Shown here in pieces: positions 39,358 through 47,231 of a stretch of DNA of 47,231 bases. Made by a program: the position numbers and the translations under genes. Under the pieces are notes generated by a model. That model saw nothing but the letters and a program-made list of their open reading frames with translations. It searched no databases and was not told the DNA's origin. The first letter of the stretch is position 1, and every line of letters begins with the position of its first letter. The stretch is from NCBI GenBank assembly GCA_002438505.1, contig DJPI01000073.1, positions 1 through 47,231 on the forward strand, written 5' to 3'. The DNA is from Ruminococcaceae bacterium UBA6416 (GTDB lineage Bacteria > Bacillota > Clostridia > Oscillospirales > Acutalibacteraceae).

Positions 39358-40572
39358 TCAATAAGCCGTTACTCTGATTGAAGAAAGAACCTCCAGGCCT
39401 GAGGCGGAGAGCTTTTCTCGGAGCTTACCCTCCGGCTCCTCTTTGGTGATGAAAGCAAGCTCGTCTGCGTTTTCCTCTGTTTTTTCACAAGAGAAGAGCC
39501 TTTCCGCTGTTTCATTTGCTTTGTCCGTTTTCTTCACCCGGACAAAGAGTGAAACGGGAACGTCAAGATAGGGCTCAATCTCATTTTCCTTTTCCGCTTT
39601 CCAGCCGAAGAATTTGCGCTTATCCATATTGTCCGCGCAGTCGATGATATCGCCGACAACGGCAGACGCGGTTGCGCTTGAACCGGCTCCCTTTCCGTAA
39701 AGAAGGATGTCTCCGGTCATATCGCCCCGAACAAGACAGGCATTGAAAACATCGTTCACTCCGGCGAGCATACTCTCACGGCGAACCAGCGCGGGCGAAA
39801 CGATGATGTAAATCTTTCCGTTGTCAAGCTTTTTTGCCTGAGCAATAAGCTTGATGACATAGCCGAAGCGTTCGGCGAACTCAACGTCCGCAAGTGTAAT
39901 TTTTGTAATGCCCTCGGTGTGAACCTTTTCGGGATAGACATGATTGCCAAAGGCAAGAGAAGCAAGGATGCAGATTTTCCGGCAGGCGTCAAGTCCCTCA
40001 ACGTCCGCCGTTGGATCCTTTTCGGCGTATCCGAGCTTTTGCGCAAGAGCAAGAGCGGACGAAAAATCAGTCCTTTCCATTATCATTTTAGTCATAATGA
40101 AGTTTGTTGTTCCGTTTAATATTCCGGCAATGGCATCAATGCGGTTCCCGGCGAGGCAGCGGCTTATCGGGCGGATGATCGGGATACCGCCGCCGACTGA
40201 GGCTTCAAAAAGGAAGTTGACCCCCATCTCCCTTGCGAGAGAAAGCAGCTCACAGCCCTTTTCGGCAACAAGCTCCTTGTTTGAGGAAACAACGTGCTTT
40301 TTCTTTTTGAGACATCTTGAAACAAAATCGAACGCCGGGTTCAGGCCGCCCATTGTTTCAACAACAACATCAATTTCATCATCGTTTTCAATATCTGTAA
40401 AGTCCTTGGTCATTAAAGGCGCAAAGGCGCTGTTTTCAAAATCCCGGATGTCAAGAATTCTTTTGACTTCAAGAGAAGCGCCGGTGTTTTCTTTGATAAC
40501 GGAAGCGTTCTTTTTGATAAGCTCGGCAACGCCGGAGCCAACAACACCGAAGCCCATGATTGCAATTTTCAT
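39358..40572 (-). CDS. hom: homoserine dehydrogenase
   Basis: 404 residues. NAD(P)-binding loop GFGVVGSGVAELI at the N-terminus, catalytic region EASVGGGIPIIRPISRCLAG and ILNGTTNFIMTKM (about 150-165), KLGYAEKDPTADVEG and a C-terminal ACT-type domain (about 320-404) for threonine feedback. Reduces aspartate semialdehyde to homoserine. The leader is short (a TATTAT -10 near 40650) with no riboswitch-like structure that I could identify. Confidence 0.96.
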   Translation of the reverse strand: MKIAIMGFGVVGSGVAELIKKNASVIKENTGASLEVKRILDIRDFENSAFAPLMTKDFTDIENDDEIDVVVETMGGLNPAFDFVSRCLKKKKHVVSSNKELVAEKGCELLSLAREMGVNFLFEASVGGGIPIIRPISRCLAGNRIDAIAGILNGTTNFIMTKMIMERTDFSSALALAQKLGYAEKDPTADVEGLDACRKICILASLAFGNHVYPEKVHTEGITKITLADVEFAERFGYVIKLIAQAKKLDNGKIYIIVSPALVRRESMLAGVNDVFNACLVRGDMTGDILLYGKGAGSSATASAVVGDIIDCADNMDKRKFFGWKAEKENEIEPYLDVPVSLFVRVKKTDKANETAERLFSCEKTEENADELAFITKEEPEGKLREKLSASGLEVLSSIRVTAY

Positions 40573-40762
40573 TTTTCATTCACCCTTTGCGTTCAAAAAT
40601 TTGCCGAGCCCAAAAGCGGCTTGTCCGGCAAAACAACAGGAACATAATATCACATTTTGTCGCTCAGTGAAAGAGCTGTTAAAGATTTTCAACAATTTTG
40701 TAAAATTCATTGATTTTAATGCACGGATTAGGTTAATATAATATATATTATTTACAAACAAA

Positions 40763-40798
40763 GCGCCGCCTTTTTCTTCTTTGAATGTTCCGCGGCGC
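40763..40798 (+). other. 5' leader hairpin of the AI-2E family transporter gene
   Basis: GCGCCGC pairs with GCGGCGC around a ~22-base loop, 41 bases before the ATG. It could be an mRNA stem or a weak terminator against upstream transcription. Confidence 0.4.
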
Positions 40799-40838
40799 CG
40801 GATATAAAGAATCTACATAGGAAGAGGGTACGAAACTT

Positions 40839-42092
40839 ATGCAAGAAGTTGAAAAAAGAAGAAGAGCGATAATCAACATAGTGTATTTTGCATTGATTGC
40901 CGCCATTGGTTTTTTGGTTGTTAGATACGCTTTGAGCGTCTGCCTCCCGTTTGCAATCGCGTTTGTTTTTGCTGCTATTCTCCAAAGGCCGAAGAATTTC
41001 CTCATCAAAAAAGCTCACTTCAAAAACGGCATAGCCGCAGGGCTGTGCGTCCTTTTGGCAATTTTCATTGTGGTTGCGCTCGTTTCGCTCGTCGGTGTCC
41101 GCGTTTTTGATGAAATCAAAGGCTTTGCCGCTTACATCTCCGCCCAGCTCAAAAACCTTGATGAGGTTGTCAACAACATTGAAACCTGGCTGATGAACCT
41201 CATTTCCTCGCTTCCGGAGTTCCTTTCAAAAACACTCAAGGAGAGCGCGTCCGACCTTTTTTCAAACATCCGTGAATACATGGCCGGAGAAAATGACACA
41301 CTTTCAAGCTCCATCACCTCAAGCATTGGAAGCAAGTTCCAGTTTTCCTGGATAACAGGCCCGCTTTCCGGCGTTATTTCAACCGCAAAGCAGCTTCCGA
41401 ACATTCTTCTCTCCGTCCTCATTTCAATCATTGCGTGCTGCTTCATAACTTCCGAATTTGCCGAAATCAAGGCGTTCATCGTCTGCCAGTTTCCGGAGCA
41501 CAGGCGCAAGGATCTTTCAAGAGCAAAGCACATTCTGCGCTCCTCGCTCGGAAAAATGGGCAAGGCGTATCTTCTCATCATGCTTGTCACCTTCATTGAG
41601 ACTTCAATCGGCCTGACGGTGCTCAAGCTTCTCGGTGTCTTTTCCTCGGCATACATCATGCTCATTGCGGCAGGCACTGCCGTTGTTGACATTCTTCCCG
41701 TTCTCGGAACGGGCACGGTGCTCATCCCCTGGGCGGCATATTCGCTCATCACCGGAAACATCGGGCTTGGCATCGGGCTTCTTGTTCTTTACGGCGTTAT
41801 CACCGTTGTTCGCCAGATTGTTGAGCCGAAGCTTGTTGCCGGTCAGCTTGGCCTTTCACCCATCGTTACCATTGCGGCGCTGTATCTCGGACTGAAGGTT
41901 TTCGGCGTTTTGGGAATGTTTGTCACACCGATTCTTGTCATCATGCTCAAGCTGCTTAACGATGAGGGCATCATCAGCGTTTGGAAGTCTCCAGCCAAGG
42001 TTAAAGCTGGGCTTGGCGCCGAACCGGACGAAAAAGAAAAAGCGCCGGAAGAAAAAGAAAAAAAGCCGAAAAGATTCGGCAAAAAGAAGTAA
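40839..42092 (+). CDS. AI-2E family transporter (PF01594)
   Basis: 417 residues, about eight spans. Early spans (AALIAAIGFLVVRYALSVCL-like) are followed by a large extracytoplasmic coiled region (about 95-175, with LSEFLSKTLKESASDLFSNI-like helices). The family's core follows: GKMGKAYLLIMLVTFIETSI, LPVLGTGTVLIPWAAYSLIT and VEPKLVAGQLGLSPIVTIAA. Members export signals or serve as Na+/H+ antiporters; YtvI in Bacillus affects sporulation. The C-terminus is a charged tail (EKEKAPEEKEKKPKRFGKKK). Monocistronic, divergent from hom. Confidence 0.9.
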   Translation: MQEVEKRRRAIINIVYFALIAAIGFLVVRYALSVCLPFAIAFVFAAILQRPKNFLIKKAHFKNGIAAGLCVLLAIFIVVALVSLVGVRVFDEIKGFAAYISAQLKNLDEVVNNIETWLMNLISSLPEFLSKTLKESASDLFSNIREYMAGENDTLSSSITSSIGSKFQFSWITGPLSGVISTAKQLPNILLSVLISIIACCFITSEFAEIKAFIVCQFPEHRRKDLSRAKHILRSSLGKMGKAYLLIMLVTFIETSIGLTVLKLLGVFSSAYIMLIAAGTAVVDILPVLGTGTVLIPWAAYSLITGNIGLGIGLLVLYGVITVVRQIVEPKLVAGQLGLSPIVTIAALYLGLKVFGVLGMFVTPILVIMLKLLNDEGIISVWKSPAKVKAGLGAEPDEKEKAPEEKEKKPKRFGKKK

Positions 42093-42119
42093 TTTTTTAA
42101 AGCTTAAAATCAATTCACA

Positions 42120-42152
42120 CCGGGCTGCTTGTCAGGCGGCCCGGTTCTTTTT
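42120..42152 (+). terminator. terminator of the AI-2E family transporter gene
   Basis: CCGGGC with GCCCGG around a TGCTTGTCAGGCG loop, then TTCTTTTTAT. Confidence 0.82.
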
Positions 42153-42446
42153 ATGAAAGTCTTAATAAAGCGTCAGAACTTTCACGCTAACCGCCGATTG
42201 AATTGAGAAGCAAAATTATGCGTTCAAGCCAATCGGCGGTTGCTTTTATCCGAAGCGGTGAGGGCGCACCCGAAAAAAGAGCCGGGCGGCAGAACCGGCT
42301 TTTTTGAAGGCTTTTTTTGCCACCGATAACCTGCACCGCGAAAGCGCTTTTGAGTCCGGACAGCTGCCTCAGGGCAAGTGCAAACAGATTAAGAATGCAG
42401 TTTTCCGGCAGAAGCGGTCACTTCATTTTATGTCCGATTTTTTCTG
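42153..42446. other. structured intergenic region without a recognised gene
   Basis: It holds a long hairpin (42189-42241, AACCGCCGATTG with CAATCGGCGGTT, extended by TTGAA/TTCAA) and a terminator-like hairpin (42281-42306, GCCGG with CCGGC, then TTTTTT), and nothing that codes. Either the second terminator belongs to an unrecognised small RNA from about 42160, or these are tandem terminators after the transporter gene. Confidence 0.45.
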
Positions 42447-42476
42447 TTGACAGCGGTGGAAAAAACGTAATATAAT
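42447..42476 (+). promoter_or_regulatory. promoter of the nucleosidase gene
   Basis: TTGACA (42447-42452), 18-base spacer, TATAAT (42471-42476). The leader then folds CCGCACAAG with CTTGTGCGG (42486-42515), followed by A residues, so this stem is not a terminator. Confidence 0.75.
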
Positions 42477-42549
42477 AAAAAGGCGCCGCACAAGACAAAA
42501 ACCTGCCTTGTGCGGAAAAAATCAATATTTTTGAAAGAGGAAAATCAAT

Positions 42550-43233
42550 ATGAAAAAAACCATCGGAATTGTTTTCGCCGATGAAATGGAATACAAGCCC
42601 TTTGAAAAAGCGGCAAAAAGTCTCGGTGCAAAAACGGAAAAGCTTTTTTCCCAAAACTGCCTTTCCTTTGATTTTAAGAACCTTGAAATTATTGCTGTTG
42701 AAAGCGGAATCGGAAAAGCCAACGCCGCCTTTGCCGCAGCAAGCCTCATTTTGAACAAGGGCGCGCAGGTGATTCTCAACGCCGGACTTTCCGGAGCAAT
42801 AAGCCGCCTTTGCCGCGGAGACATTGTTGCCGGAGAAAGCTTCACCGAATGTGACTTTGACCTGACGGCAATCGGATATGACCTTGGCGCAAAGCCGGAC
42901 GGAGATGCTTCCGTTCATACGGCGGACGAAGAGCTGCTCAAAAAGCTGCTCTCGCTCGGAGACATCAAAAGCGCAAGGTTCGGAACGGGAGACATTTTCC
43001 TTTCTGACAGCGGAAAGAAAAAGCTTTTTAAGGAAAAGTTCAAAATCGGTGCGTTTGACATGGAGACGGCGGCGATTGCCTGCGTCTGCGATAAATGCGC
43101 GGTGCCCTTCCTCTCCGTCAGAAAAATCAGCGATGACGCGGACGATTCCTCAGGCGAGGATTACAGAGACATGAACAACCGGGCGGAAAGCTGTCTGACG
43201 GACATCCTTTTCAGGCTTTTTGAATTGCTTTGA
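42550..43233 (+). CDS. MTA/SAH nucleosidase-like phosphorylase-superfamily enzyme
   Basis: 227 residues. Nucleoside phosphorylase fold: GIVFADEMEYKPFEK at the start, VESGIGKANAAFAAASLIL, ILNAGLSGAISRLCRGDIVA and the ribose-binding FDMETAAIACVCDKCAVPFL (Met-Glu of the MEAAA-type motif), then SVRKISDDAD with the catalytic Asp. It matches 5'-methylthioadenosine/S-adenosylhomocysteine nucleosidase in length and motif order, but the adenine-site details cannot be checked here; a futalosine or purine nucleosidase is possible. Confidence 0.85.
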   Translation: MKKTIGIVFADEMEYKPFEKAAKSLGAKTEKLFSQNCLSFDFKNLEIIAVESGIGKANAAFAAASLILNKGAQVILNAGLSGAISRLCRGDIVAGESFTECDFDLTAIGYDLGAKPDGDASVHTADEELLKKLLSLGDIKSARFGTGDIFLSDSGKKKLFKEKFKIGAFDMETAAIACVCDKCAVPFLSVRKISDDADDSSGEDYRDMNNRAESCLTDILFRLFELL

Positions 43234-43339
43234 TGAAAAACAGCCGCCTACTGGCCATGAATGTGCGCTCTTTGTGCGCTTTGGGCATTAAACAACGGCA
43301 ACAATTTATCAAATTTAATCTGTTTTTTCAAAAAAACGG

Positions 43340-43368
43340 TTGCAAAATGAAATTTTCATTGCTATAAT
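43340..43368 (+). promoter_or_regulatory. promoter with operator palindrome before the Cys-containing exported protein gene
   Basis: TTGCAA (43340-43345), 17-base spacer, TATAAT (43363-43368). The spacer holds a perfect inverted repeat AATGAAA-T-TTTCATT, a candidate repressor site. Further on, AAGTGCCGAA with TTCGGCGCTT (about 43397-43446) makes a leader hairpin. Confidence 0.6.
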
Positions 43369-43468
43369 AAAGTTAACAAACTGTTCAAAGTTAGACAAGT
43401 GCCGAATATTTTTTCGGAGTTTTTGTTTTTACCTTGTTCGGCGCTTAATTAAGAGAGGAATGATACCA

Positions 43469-43849
43469 ATGAAAAAATCACTTTGCGCTTTCCTTTGCGT
43501 TCTTGTTCTCCTCGGTTCGGTCACGGTTATCGGCTTTGCTGAAAACACCGGTTCGACCCATCCGAGCGGCTGTGACTGTTCCTCCTGCGTTCCTTCAAAG
43601 AATCCTGAGGACTTTTCCTATGTTGAGCCGACTGCGGACACCACGCTTGAAAGCAAGGGTCCCATTGAGGACATTATCTCAAGGGTTGCCGGAGATGACC
43701 TTGTTGACGTTGGAAAAAACAATGATATCAACAAAATCATGGCCTTCGGCGAAAAAATCACCGCGCAGATCCGTGACTTCTTTGCAAGACTTGCGGAAGG
43801 CGCCGCAAGACTTTCAGACAGACTGAGAGCATTGCTCAAGATCCGCTGA
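43469..43849 (+). CDS. 126-residue exported protein with Cys motif and amphipathic tail
   Basis: A signal peptide (MKKSLCAFLCVLVLLGSVTV, ending GFA) is followed by a short Cys-rich stretch (HPSGCDCSSCVPSKNP), an acidic middle part (DTTLESKGPIEDIISRVAGD) and a basic amphipathic C-terminal helix (ITAQIRDFFARLAEGAARLS, then DRLRALLKIR). It joins the other exported proteins of this window that end in amphipathic helices. GAGAGGAATGATACCA precedes the ATG. No family recognised. The three close cysteines could bind metal or form disulfides. Confidence 0.78.
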   Translation: MKKSLCAFLCVLVLLGSVTVIGFAENTGSTHPSGCDCSSCVPSKNPEDFSYVEPTADTTLESKGPIEDIISRVAGDDLVDVGKNNDINKIMAFGEKITAQIRDFFARLAEGAARLSDRLRALLKIR

Positions 43850-43921
43850 GGCGTGAGCCGCCTGCAAAGCAATGAGCTTTTGCGCTGAAAAAAGAGCGCA
43901 AGTAAAATCAACCATCTATCA

Positions 43922-43956
43922 AAAAGCTGCCCTGGAACAACGCCACGGCAGCTTTT
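43922..43956 (-). terminator. terminator of the DUF2804 gene
   Basis: AAAAGCTGCC with GGCAGCTTTT around an 11-15-base loop, T runs on both strands; separates convergent genes. Confidence 0.85.
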
Positions 43957-43971
43957 ATGTTATTATTCAAA

Positions 43972-45033
43972 TCAGAAGCGCAGGCTCTTGTCCTCGCCGA
44001 TACCGCTCATTCCGTCAAGGATATACTTGTTTCCGTCAGGGTCGCAGACATAGCCGGAAAGAGTTCCGAACGTAACGTGATAGTTGATGTCAATAACTCC
44101 GCCGGGGACGCGCATAATGAAGCGGTCGCCGATATCGAACGTAATGTCCACCATTCCGTAAACGTCACGGATGTGCCATTTGTTATATTCCGGGTGTTCA
44201 AAGCGAACCGGTGTGAGGAGCGTTGTTTTTCCTTCAAACCAAATAAGGTTTTCGTTGTAATCGTTCTGGTTGGTGGATTGGTTCCTTGTGAGGTTGAAGC
44301 CGAAGAACTTCCTCTCGCCGCCAATTTCCATCTTGCCCATTGTTGTTACCCAGTCATAGTGGGCAACATAGGGGTAGTAACCTCTGTGGTCGTCGACGAT
44401 TGCGGTGCTTTCCTCGTCCGTTTCATATCTGACGCCGTTGAACTCAACCCAGCCGGTGAGCTTGAAAAGGTCCTTCTGGGAATAGAGCGGACGGTTTGCG
44501 CCGAACGGGATTGAAACAATGCTCGGAAGAGAGACGCGGTTGAGCTCAACATCATAGCTGACGGAATTTCCGCCTTTTTCGTCTTTTGCGTGGCCGGTAA
44601 CAAGCGCCTGTCCTTTTTCAAAATGGTTAACGCATTTGAGAACAACATTCTTTCCGCGAGACTCGGTGGTGTCTCCGTTCAGGAGTGTTTTTGAAATTAC
44701 GGCACAGCTTTTCGGGAACATATCCTGGAACTTGGTGACCTTTTTTGTCTTTTTGTCATAGACGAGGGTCAACCCGGTTCCGAAAATTCCCATGTCGCAA
44801 ACCGCAGTAAGAACAATAATGTCCTTGAGGTTCAGCTCAATGGCCTCCCAGAGGGTGAGCTTCATTTTGTTCAGCGCATTCGGAAACTTTGAGGGCTTGT
44901 TAACCTTGAGGAAGTCCATGCGCGGAAATTCCTTTTCAAATGTTCCAAAATAAGCGTTTCCGTTTGCGTCAACAACATTGTCCGGGGTGGGAACGGCCTT
45001 CCTTTTTTCGGAAAGTACGTCATAGAATGTCAT
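43972..45033 (-). CDS. DUF2804 family protein
   Basis: 353 residues, no signal peptide. It matches the DUF2804 family in length and motifs: MNKPSKFPNALNKMKLTLWE-type start region (residues about 45-65), HYDWVTTMGKMEIGGERKFF, NLTRNQSTNQNDYNENLIWF and a beta-sandwich-like end (VTFGTLSGYVCDPDGNKYIL). Distantly related to lipocalin-like hydroxyneurosporene synthase proteins; function unknown. The ATG behind AAGGAGGAAATACAT was chosen; a longer frame upstream has no ribosome binding site. Confidence 0.9.
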   Translation of the reverse strand: MTFYDVLSEKRKAVPTPDNVVDANGNAYFGTFEKEFPRMDFLKVNKPSKFPNALNKMKLTLWEAIELNLKDIIVLTAVCDMGIFGTGLTLVYDKKTKKVTKFQDMFPKSCAVISKTLLNGDTTESRGKNVVLKCVNHFEKGQALVTGHAKDEKGGNSVSYDVELNRVSLPSIVSIPFGANRPLYSQKDLFKLTGWVEFNGVRYETDEESTAIVDDHRGYYPYVAHYDWVTTMGKMEIGGERKFFGFNLTRNQSTNQNDYNENLIWFEGKTTLLTPVRFEHPEYNKWHIRDVYGMVDITFDIGDRFIMRVPGGVIDINYHVTFGTLSGYVCDPDGNKYILDGMSGIGEDKSLRF

Positions 45034-45119
45034 ATGTATTTCCTCCTTGCAGCCTTCATGAAAGAGGCTGTTAAATCTTTCCTTGCTATTATATACTTTT
45101 TGAGCAGCACCTGTCAACA

Positions 45120-45770
45120 TTAAAGACCGGCGCCTGCCGCTTTTGCAGCCTCCTCCCGCTCGCGTTTTGAAAAAACGCAGCCGCAGTAATCCTGCCTGTA
45201 AAGGCCATAGACTTTTGAAAGCTCAACGGAACGGAGATAACCGTTCTTCTTTTTGAAATCGGACGGAAGGTGGCGAACGCCGAATTTTTCCCCGGCCTTT
45301 TCGCCAATCTCGTTGAGCTTCTGCGCGTTTTTGAGCGGGCTTATTGTGAGCGTGGTTGTGAAAAAATCAAAGCCGTTCTCCTTTGCGTATTCCGCAGTCT
45401 TTTCAAGCCTCAGTCTGAAGCAGGCAAAGCAGCGCTCACCGCCCTCTTTTACGCCTTCAAGACCCTTGACTGCAGAATAAAACTCCGCCGGTTCTCCCTT
45501 AATTTCCGCAAGCGAGACGGGATGCTTCACCGGGAGAGAGGCAACAAGCCTCCTTTGTTCAAAAACTCTGCGGTCATACTCCTCGGGCGGATAAAGATTC
45601 GGGTTATAGTAAAGCACGGTGATTTTGAAATATTGCGAGAGATATTCAAGGCAGTAGCTGCTGCACGGTGCGCAGCAGGAATGGAGCAGCAGCGAGGGGA
45701 CAACGCTGTTCTTTCGGTTTTCTTCAATTATCTTTTCAAGTTCAAGCTGAAAATTACGCTTTTTGTTCAC
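45120..45770 (-). CDS. queH: epoxyqueuosine reductase QueH
   Basis: 216 residues. Last step of tRNA queuosine synthesis, reducing epoxyqueuosine to queuosine (non-orthologous replacement of QueG). The metal-site cysteines are evident: LLLHSCCAPCSSYC (about 27-40), RCFACFRLRLE (about 107-117) and YGLYRQDYCGCVFSKRER near the end. I chose GTG at 45770, preceded by GGAGGCGATGCTC; this start overlaps the upstream gene by 17 bases and gives the normal family length. Confidence 0.93.
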   Translation of the reverse strand: MNKKRNFQLELEKIIEENRKNSVVPSLLLHSCCAPCSSYCLEYLSQYFKITVLYYNPNLYPPEEYDRRVFEQRRLVASLPVKHPVSLAEIKGEPAEFYSAVKGLEGVKEGGERCFACFRLRLEKTAEYAKENGFDFFTTTLTISPLKNAQKLNEIGEKAGEKFGVRHLPSDFKKKNGYLRSVELSKVYGLYRQDYCGCVFSKREREEAAKAAGAGL

Positions 45771-46203
45771 CGAGCATCGCCTCCAGAATTTCCGCCGCAT
45801 CAAAAACAAGGTCGGCGCAAGGGCGCTTTTTGTAATACTCAGCGGTGCGTTCAGCCGGAGCTGCGCCCTCCTTTTTCTTTTCGTCAAGACCGAGAAGCTC
45901 GCGGCAAACTATAAAGCGGTTGCGTTTTTTGAATTCATCGGAAAATTCACGCACTTTTTCATAGGCGCGCTTTTTGTCCTTTCCGTCCTCTCCGCCAAAA
46001 ACAAAGCCGAGCACCATTGCCGCGCCGGAGACGGCTCCGCAGACCTCACGCTGTCTTCCGACTCCGCCGCCAAGTCCGGCGGAAAGTCTTGCTGCCGTTT
46101 GCTGTGAAAGGCCGAGCACATCGGCAAATGCAGCAACGACCGATTGGGAGCAGTTGAGACCCGTTTTGAAAAGCTCCTTTGCTTTTTCTGATTTTTTCAA
46201 CAT
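45754..46203 (-). CDS. C_GCAxxG_C_C family redox-type protein
   Basis: 149 residues. The family motif is clear: NCSQSVVAAF (Cys 1), VCGAVSGAAMVLG (the C-G-A-x-x-G segment), VCRELLGLD and RPCADLV. Such proteins are predicted to be redox-active or metal-binding, often fused or adjacent to oxidoreductases. Here it overlaps queH, so coupled translation is likely, perhaps reflecting a link to the iron-sulfur chemistry of QueH. The ATG behind GAGGTGACA was used. Confidence 0.9.
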   Translation of the reverse strand: MLKKSEKAKELFKTGLNCSQSVVAAFADVLGLSQQTAARLSAGLGGGVGRQREVCGAVSGAAMVLGFVFGGEDGKDKKRAYEKVREFSDEFKKRNRFIVCRELLGLDEKKKEGAAPAERTAEYYKKRPCADLVFDAAEILEAMLGEQKA

Positions 46204-46280
46204 TGTCACCTCAGCGTGTTAAAAACTTTGAGTAAGTGCGATTAAATTGAGAGTGCAAAAGCACCATCGAATTTTTTTGC

Positions 46281-47006
46281 TCAGTCGGTGTTTTCTTGAT
46301 TTTCAAGATATTCAACAAGTGCCTTTGCGCTGTTTTCCGGAAGGTCGAGCGTATTTTCCGGAAAACGCATATTTTCAAGGTAATGCGCGTCCGAATTGCG
46401 CAAAAGCAGTTTGTGCTTCGTCACCGGATATTTTTCAAAGAAAACGGCTTCATCCGCATCCGGTGTCAGTTCAAAGCAGGAGACGCAAAGCTCCTCGGGA
46501 AACGCACCGAGGGCGGAAATAATGCTGTATGACGAGCGGTCAATATGCGCCGGAAAGCACACACCGCCGAACTTTTTAACAGCCCCGGGAACGGCGTCAA
46601 CGCTCAAAAAGCTTGCCGCCGTGAGCAGCAGCTCCTCGCTTTCAAGAACGGTATCCTCGCTGTCCATAACAAACTGTTCGCCGAAAATATGCGGTCGGTT
46701 TTTAATTTCCGGGATGTTTTCGCGGACAAAAGAACCAAAGCTTTCCGCGCCTTCAACGGTTTTGAAAAGGCAGACAACGTGGATTTCCTCGCTTGTGCAA
46801 AGTTCCATCCCGGGAACAACGGTTAAGCCAGCCTTTTTTCCGGCTTCAACGGCAGCGCGGCAGTTTTTTGTGCTGTTGTGATCGGTGAGAGCAATGATAT
46901 CAAAGCCCAGAACCTTCGCCATATTCACAAGGTTATACGGGGTCATCTCGTTATCGCCGCACGGCGACAGGCACGAGTGAAGATGAAGATCGTAAAACAG
47001 TTTCAT
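46281..47006 (-). CDS. PHP-domain phosphoesterase
   Basis: 241 residues. Polymerase-and-histidinol-phosphatase fold with metal ligands in DLHLHSCLSPCGDN (about 5-18), ALTDHNSTKNC (about 40-50), PGMELCTSEEIHVVCLF, GVCFPAHIDRSSYS and LRNSDAHYLENM. Similar stand-alone proteins (YciV/RNase AM-like) hydrolyse 3'-phosphoadenosine phosphate or short RNA 5' ends. The ATG behind GAGGTCATT was taken as start; upstream in-frame ATGs lack a ribosome binding site. Confidence 0.88.
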   Translation of the reverse strand: MKLFYDLHLHSCLSPCGDNEMTPYNLVNMAKVLGFDIIALTDHNSTKNCRAAVEAGKKAGLTVVPGMELCTSEEIHVVCLFKTVEGAESFGSFVRENIPEIKNRPHIFGEQFVMDSEDTVLESEELLLTAASFLSVDAVPGAVKKFGGVCFPAHIDRSSYSIISALGAFPEELCVSCFELTPDADEAVFFEKYPVTKHKLLLRNSDAHYLENMRFPENTLDLPENSAKALVEYLENQENTD

Positions 47007-47106
47007 AATGACCTCAGAAGAATTCTCCGTCATGATAATATAGGAAAAGTTTTTCTTTAACATGATAGCACAGACGAATAAAAGAGTCAAATTGGATTTT
47101 GGATTT

Positions 47107-47230
47107 TAGATGTTGGATGTTGGATTTTTCAAAGTGGGAAATAATGTGCATTATGGTCAGCTCGGAGTGTCAATGACCTTGCCTTTTGCAGAACATAAAA
47201 AATTCCGCAAAATCTAGCATCCAGCGTCTA
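47107..47230. repeat. inverted repeat pair at right edge, possible small element
   Basis: Left arm 47107-47128 (TAGATGTTGGATGTTGGATT and TT) and right arm 47209-47230 (its reverse complement TAGACGCTGGATGCTAGATT and TT) match at 18 of 22 positions; all four differences are transitions. The ~80 bases between them do not code. The right arm ends one base from the window edge. Confidence 0.4.
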
Positions 47231-47231
47231 G

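Noticed and set aside
40573..40838. Possible lysine or threonine riboswitch/T-box before hom
   Set aside because: The leader before hom is short and I find no conserved riboswitch elements, T-box sequence or antiterminator-terminator pair.

Overview
The window looks like a chromosomal segment of a Gram-positive Clostridia member, most likely a gut Oscillospirales/Ruminococcaceae-type bacterium. The evidence is a SCIFF peptide with its radical SAM maturase, AGGAGG-type ribosome binding sites, TTGACA/TATAAT promoters, many rho-independent hairpins, a flavin reductase-rubredoxin fusion, and many secreted proteins with MKK-type signal peptides. Genus-level placement is inference. No phage, IS element, CRISPR array, tRNA or rRNA was found.

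Left part (1-5.5 kb): a 34-residue membrane toxin with a convergent antisense RNA (type I toxin-antitoxin architecture), followed by a second orphan copy of the same small RNA. Then come the SCIFF/maturase/PLP decarboxylase operon, a hexapeptide acetyltransferase and a membrane-anchored exported protein. 5.7-19 kb: a Big_2 exported protein, a rubredoxin fusion, mnmE, an M23 murein hydrolase, a degenerate GH20 protein, mfd, two tiny peptide genes behind a strong promoter, galM, and a transmembrane Ser/Thr kinase-like protein with an altered catalytic loop.

19-31 kb is the most unusual part. It holds several exported proteins ending in amphipathic helices and tiny leaderless amphipathic-peptide genes at three sites: 15.5-15.9 kb (just left of this region), 24.4-25.1 kb and 30.1-31.0 kb. 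At 24.4-25.1 kb a secreted 77-residue protein and a leaderless 33-residue peptide share the same PEWL...LI...KLLLKL helix. At 30.1-31.0 kb the peptide genes lie behind 11-bp direct repeats of the kind bound by OmpR/PhoB-type regulators, next to a lipase-like protein and a ceramidase-like protein. A promoter of related layout precedes the M23 hydrolase at 8.9 kb.

31-47 kb is more conventional: a lipoprotein, a small DMT transporter, two ABC exporter operons (one with a perfect palindromic operator and a membrane-flavodoxin fusion), a third copy of the small RNA, hom-lysC, an AI-2E family transporter, an MTA/SAH nucleosidase-like enzyme, another small exported protein with an amphipathic tail, a DUF2804 protein, a C_GCAxxG_C_C protein overlapping queH, a PHP-domain phosphoesterase, and a possible inverted-repeat element at the right edge.

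Best candidates for undescribed biology are the family of small RNAs around the type I toxin and the network of amphipathic leaderless peptides and matching tails on secreted proteins.
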